Assembly (NCBI RefSeq): GCF_964642095.1
Contig: NZ_OZ209244.1
Location: forward strand, 496,001-560,000
Source of the DNA: Fretibacterium fastidiosum
GTDB taxonomy: Bacteria; Synergistota; Synergistia; Synergistales; Aminobacteriaceae
DNA length: 64,000 nucleotides
Reading direction: 5' to 3'
Shown here: one piece after another, positions 62,417 to 64,000 of the stretch
Layout of the letters: every line of letters begins with the position of its first letter
Position numbering within the stretch: the first letter of the stretch is position 1
Notes under the pieces: generated by a model
Databases searched by the model: none
What the model was told of the DNA's origin: nothing
Seen by the model: only the letters and a program-made list of their open reading frames with translations
Program-made: the position numbers and the translations under genes

Positions 62417-63065
62417 TTTTCCATCGTTAAAGGAAGCGTGCCGCTTCCGACGCGGATCATCAACTTGAAGGACAAGGCGCTTTGGGAGCGGTACAGAAAA
62501 GACGTCATACCAATTTGCGTCTAAAGGGAAAGAAAGGCCCCCCTGCAAGGGGGGCTGCCCCGAAGGGGCTGGGACTGACGGCCCGTGAGCGGTAGCGAAC
62601 GGCAGCCGGAAGGCTCCCCGAAGGGGAGGGGTGTTTTTCATAAGGCGGGCCTGTCTGACATTCCCCGCCAACGCCTCCACAAGGCAATCAATTGCCTTGC
62701 TTCGGCACAGCCGACCGACCGACCGCCGCAATCCTCCCGAAAGATCGGCTTGCGTGAGGCCGGTCGTCTGGCCGAACCCCTCCGGTTCGCTGACGCGAAC
62801 CACCTCCCCTTTCAGGGGAGGCAATCCGTATTAAACGCGAATTGGTATCAAGAGGATAAAGGGGGAGAGCGAGATGATGTCCTTTTGGGATGAGGAAATG
62901 GAGCAAAGTCGTGCAAAAGGCCGCGCCGAGGGCCGTGCCGAAGTGGTGCATCGGATGCTCGCCGTACCGCTTCCCGTGAATCAGATCTCAGAGCTCACGG
63001 GGTTGACCTTCTCCGAGATCGATGCTCTGAGAAAGAACGAGTTGGTTCATTTGGCTAAACCTTGA
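62417..63065 (+). pseudogene. Rpn-like/PDDEXK-type gene fragment interrupted by a MITE-like element
   Basis: The left part (62417-62507) encodes a fragment with RIINLKDKALWERYRKDV. The right part (from 62851) encodes KRIKGESEMMSFWDEEMEQ, then RAKGRAEGRAE and a helix-turn-helix-like end (LPVNQISELTGLTFSEIDAL). If the element and one TCA copy are removed, the two parts join in one frame. The right part resembles the C-terminus of the Rpn-like gene at 38862-39785. It could still be translated as a 63-residue peptide from ATG 62874 behind GGGGGAGAGC. The N-terminal nuclease domain is not present. Confidence 0.72.
62508..62847. mobile_element. 340-bp MITE-like element with 13-bp terminal repeats and TCA target duplication
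   Basis: Bounded by TACCAATTTGCGT and ACGCGAATTGGTA, inverted with one mismatch, and flanked by TCA on both sides (62505-62507 and 62848-62850). It encodes no transposase. The interior is rich in hairpins: CCCCCCTGCAAGGGGGG, CTCCCCGAAGGGGAGG and AAGGCAATCAATTGCCTT. It lies inside an Rpn-like gene. Confidence 0.75.
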
Positions 63066-63352
63066 GGCCATCGGTTTATTGAACATGGGGTACAAGGCGG
63101 CTCAATCCAACCGTTGGACGTGTGGTGGTGTACGCCTTCTCCAACGAAGGGCATCTCTCAGTGCCACAATTTTAACACAGGGCTCAGTCCTTCTTCGGGG
63201 AGCCTTCCGCCTTGCGTAAGCTGACCTCTGCCACGCCTGTGCGGAGGGAACTTCAAGCGGCCCCGACCGTCGTTCAAGGCGTGTCGGGGCCATGGGCAAG
63301 GCGCGTTCTACAAACTCGGATTCACGACCCACGCGCAGCCCTTGAGGGCGGG
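63066..63352. other. Intergenic region, nothing recognised
   Basis: About 290 bp between the Rpn-like remnant and the methyltransferase stop. No supported ORF, tRNA or terminator; the sequence is moderately GC-rich without a long inverted repeat. Confidence 0.4.
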
Positions 63353-63985
63353 CTACGCCGTCTGCGCCGCGCGGCGGTCGCCGCTGCAGTCGAACACGAA
63401 GGCCGGGGGGACGTTGAGAGGCACGAACTTGCGGCGGACCTGCGAGAAGCGCGCGTTCAGCATCGGGCGCATGATGTTGGAGTACTGATAGGCCACGAAG
63501 CGCCCCTCCGGGCGCAGCGCATCCTGCACGGCGTTCAGGATGTTCGTCCCCACCTCCCGTGGAAGGACGGTGAAGGGCAGGCTTGAGATGACGAAGTCCA
63601 GCTTCTCGATGCCCTCGTCCTTCATGATGGAGAGCAGGGCCTGCGCGTCGCCGTACAGCCTCAGGCCGGGGTACTCGCGGCGGATCATCGCCTGAAGCGC
63701 CGGGTCCACCTCGAACACCAGCACCCTGGCGTCGGGCCTGGCACGCTTCACCACCTCCCGCGTGAACACACCCGTCCCGGCCCCCAGCTCCGCGACACTC
63801 AGGGCGTTCTCCCAATCCACGCAATCCAGCATCGCGCGGGTCAGAAAGCGCGAGCTTGGGGCGACGCTCCCCACCTGGCGCGGCGCGCGGAAAAAACGCT
63901 TCAAGAAGACCATGCCCTCCCCAAGGCGGGAACGGGGCCTTCGCCGCGAATCCGACCTTTCATCCTTTTTTTCTTTCTTCGACAC
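63353..63985 (-). CDS. Class I SAM-dependent methyltransferase (PmtA/KsgA-like fold)
   Basis: A 210-residue protein with a basic N-terminus (KKEKKDERSDSRRRPRSR), then FLKRFFRAPRQVGSVAPSSR. The SAM motif is SVAELGAGTGVFTREVVKRA, followed by VLVFEVDPALQAMIRREYPG and LDFVISSLPFTVLP. The sequence resembles phospholipid N-methyltransferases of the PmtA type, whose signature includes GSVAPSS and SSLPF, rather than rRNA dimethylases. Substrate is not shown. Start is GTG at 63985 behind GGAGGTGG. Confidence 0.85.
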   Translation of the reverse strand: MSKKEKKDERSDSRRRPRSRLGEGMVFLKRFFRAPRQVGSVAPSSRFLTRAMLDCVDWENALSVAELGAGTGVFTREVVKRARPDARVLVFEVDPALQAMIRREYPGLRLYGDAQALLSIMKDEGIEKLDFVISSLPFTVLPREVGTNILNAVQDALRPEGRFVAYQYSNIMRPMLNARFSQVRRKFVPLNVPPAFVFDCSGDRRAAQTA

Positions 63986-64000
63986 GATACCACCTCCGGA

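Overview
The window is GC-rich bacterial chromosome. The gene set suggests an anaerobic, Gram-negative-type amino-acid or propanediol fermenter. Evidence for this is a B12-dependent diol dehydratase microcompartment, desulfoferrodoxin, a K+-type membrane pyrophosphatase, a TAXI-type TRAP transporter, a sodium:alanine-type symporter, and many secreted proteins with signal peptides. A member of the Synergistota fits best. This placement is inference from gene content, because no rRNA or tRNA gene is present.

Region 1 (1-7.53 kb, + strand) is the right part of a P2-like contractile tail module: sheath, tube, an E/E' tail-assembly chaperone with a T-TTT-TTC slippery site, tape measure, gpU, gpX and gpD. 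A decayed DNA methyltransferase sits between U and X. No lysis, integrase or capsid gene is visible here. The module ends abruptly against a truncated pduS.

Region 2 (7.57-22.66 kb, - strand) is a pdu-type bacterial microcompartment operon. It is read from a consensus promoter at about 22.65 kb through an adenosylcobalamin riboswitch with its own terminator. The order is pduU, pduV, pduA/J, pduB, pduC, pduD, pduE, pduG, pduH, a pduK-like shell gene, a 42-codon ORF, eutJ, a pduM-like gene, a GrpU-like shell gene, pduN, pduO, aldehyde dehydrogenase, alcohol dehydrogenase and pduS'. The dehydratase makes an aldehyde from the diol, and the aldehyde and alcohol dehydrogenases dismutate it. PduO, PduS and PduG/H maintain the cofactor and the enzyme. 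PduS is cut at about residue 172 by the phage junction. No pduL is seen.

Region 3 (22.9-34.99 kb) is mostly housekeeping: desulfoferrodoxin, a TIGR02757 protein, dxs, tlyA, an HD-domain protein, a Tim44-like membrane protein, alr, dnaG and hppA. A 199-bp MITE-like element lies between the Tim44-like gene and alr.

Region 4 (35.1-42.3 kb) is an accessory cluster of exported proteins. It holds two pairs of larger secreted proteins, a tandem pair of small secreted paralogues with a variable middle, and an Rpn-type PD-(D/E)XK nuclease. It is flanked on both sides by related short repeats that look like IS200/IS605 ends.

Region 5 (42.4-64 kb) holds a TMEM43-like protein, guaB, a histidine phosphatase, a LysE-type exporter, an AGCS symporter, a DUF362/ferredoxin protein, dinB, a TAXI-TRAP transporter, manA, a CHASE4-HAMP-PAS-GGDEF-EAL protein, two tandem UshA-like proteins with degraded metal sites, an Rpn-like gene split by a 340-bp MITE-like element, and a SAM methyltransferase.
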